In this document: positions 63,097 through 64,000 of the stretch, in pieces
Layout of the letters: the number at the start of each line of letters is the position of its first letter
Numbering within the stretch: position 1 is the stretch's first letter
Notes under the pieces: generated by a model
Seen by the model: the letters and a program-made list of their open reading frames with translations, nothing else
Told to the model about the DNA's origin: nothing
Databases searched by the model: none
Made by a program: the position numbers and the translations under genes
Assembly (NCBI GenBank): GCA_007922225.1
Contig: ML680053.1
Coordinates: 21,202,379 to 21,266,378 of the forward strand
Length of the DNA: 64,000 nucleotides
From: Emydura subglobosa
Taxonomy: Eukaryota > Chordata > Testudines > Chelidae
Reading direction: 5' to 3'

Positions 63097-63480
63097 GTGA
63101 GTCACCTTGATTTGTTCTGAAAGAGAAAACATTTTTAGACTGTCCGAATATTTTGTGATGCATTTCTTATTATTGACGTATCCTGCAAACTCTGCACATG
63201 CTGAACTCCCATTGAAGCCTGGAAAATTTGTAGGATTGGCCCTAATGTCAGTTGAAAGCAAAAGTGTTTTTATAAAGCATTCAATTCCAGGAAAAGTTAT
63301 GTTGTTTTTAATTTTGAAAAATTGTGTGATATTTTAGAATGTAGATGGGAACTATCCTGAGTTTAAATAAGATAAATAGGTCTGGACCGCTCACTTCAGT
63401 CATTTTGATTATGAAATCTGTGGGCTCCACTATCTGCAATTATCTGGTTTTTGTTGGGAATGTTTCTTGTATTCTGCATT
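63097..63480. other. Intron, nothing recognised
   Basis: AT-rich intron following the last exon. Confidence 0.4.
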
Positions 63481-63482
63481 CA

Positions 63483-63830
63483 CACAGTATGTCTACATTG
63501 CAAAGTAAGCCCTGGGTTAGTGGAACTCGAGTTAGCAGATCCCAGGTTTGTGAACCTAAAGCTTGAGCATCCTATACTTATTTGTAACCCCAGGTTAGGA
63601 ATTTTTGAACCTTGAGTCCCAACCTGGAGCTCCAGCATCTACACCGCATTATGCAGGCCTGAGTCCAACCATCCATATCCCAGACTTTCCAGTGCACTCC
63701 CAAAATGTGGCGACTCTAGCCCTTTGTTCATGGTGCTATGTGGAAAAACTTGACTGTCCACCAAACTTGAATGTCCAGAGGACAAAGAAAGTCAGCTTGT
63801 GGAATTGTGGAGTATTTTTGTTGGTCTCCC
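63483..63830. repeat. Possible DNA-transposon fragment
   Basis: CACAGTATGTCTACATTGCA, AAGTAAGCCCTGGGTTAG, AACCTGGAGCTCCAGCATCT, ACACCGCATTATGCAG: familiar from reptile DNA transposons with a TGTCTACA-type end. The right end was not found, probably lost at the CR1 junction. Confidence 0.4.
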
Positions 63831-63837
63831 AGAGCAT

Positions 63838-64000
63838 GAGGATCGGTAATTGGTTCGGTATCCTCATGGATCGGTAATTGGTTAAAAGATAGGAAATGGG
63901 GTAGGAATAAATGGTCAGAATGGAGAGAGTTAAATAGAGGTGTCCCCCAGGGATTTGTACTGGGACCAGTGCTGTTCAACATATTCATAAATGATCTGGA
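63838..64000 (+). mobile_element. CR1 LINE reverse-transcriptase fragment at window end
   Basis: Reads [19 protein letters not shown], then [20 protein letters not shown] and DL. This is the CR1 polymerase motif block upstream of FADD. It runs off the window in sense orientation. The 5' truncation point shows a small local duplication (63841-63883). Confidence 0.85.

Noticed and set aside
1..64000. CRISPR arrays, operons or bacterial defence systems
   Set aside because: The window is plainly a vertebrate intron-exon region; no regularly spaced repeats or compact gene clusters are present.

Overview
This is an intronic-exonic slice of a vertebrate nuclear genome. It carries part of one gene on the + strand: 36 consecutive coding exons of DYNC2H1, the heavy chain of cytoplasmic dynein-2, the retrograde intraflagellar-transport motor of cilia. 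The exons run from 7678 to 63096. They add up to 6,052 coding bases (about 2,017 codons, roughly half of the ~4,300-residue protein), and every codon phase joins correctly from one exon to the next. The first exons of the gene lie before the window and the C-terminal exons after it. No other host gene was found.

The organism is most likely a turtle, or less likely another archosauromorph. The introns are dominated by CR1 LINEs with the (ATTCTATG)-type 3' end. Alongside them are DIRS tyrosine-recombinase retroelements, a Penelope-like element, a Harbinger DNA transposon, hAT-like elements, MIR/CORE-type SINEs and a Gypsy element whose gag has SCAN-like sequence. This mixture is familiar from turtle genomes, and the exon protein is close to the mammalian orthologue. 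The species call rests on repeat recognition from memory.

Layout: 1-7677 is an intron filled by a decayed, nearly complete DIRS element (about 1.2-6.85 kb). 7678-29498 holds 20 exons of the tail and linker, in introns with small transposons, a GC-rich minisatellite inside a hAT-like element, and a probable second retroelement relic at 15-18.2 kb. The 29.5-34.4 kb intron holds an antisense CR1 and the 5' half of another DIRS. 34435-36267 holds the end of the linker and the AAA1 P-loop and Walker B. The 36.3-41.9 kb intron holds a Penelope-like element interrupted by a 3.6-kb Harbinger transposon, then an LTR-like piece. 41883-45684 encodes the rest of AAA1 and the AAA2 P-loop and Walker B. The 45.7-49.3 kb intron has an antisense CR1 with a striking inverted duplication, then an LTR-like piece split by a hAT-like MITE. 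49296-52785 runs to the AAA3 P-loop. The 52.8-58.7 kb intron has an antisense Gypsy gag, and a sense CR1 nested in an antisense CR1. 58675-63096 continues AAA3, and the window ends in a CR1 reverse-transcriptase fragment.

Functionally there is one story: a ciliary motor gene whose exons are well conserved while its introns have accumulated layers of transposons. I see no new multi-gene system. The most interesting signals are structural: a 261-bp, about 97% identical inverted repeat, nested insertions with readable target-site duplications, an apparent GC-AG intron, and the SCAN-like gag.
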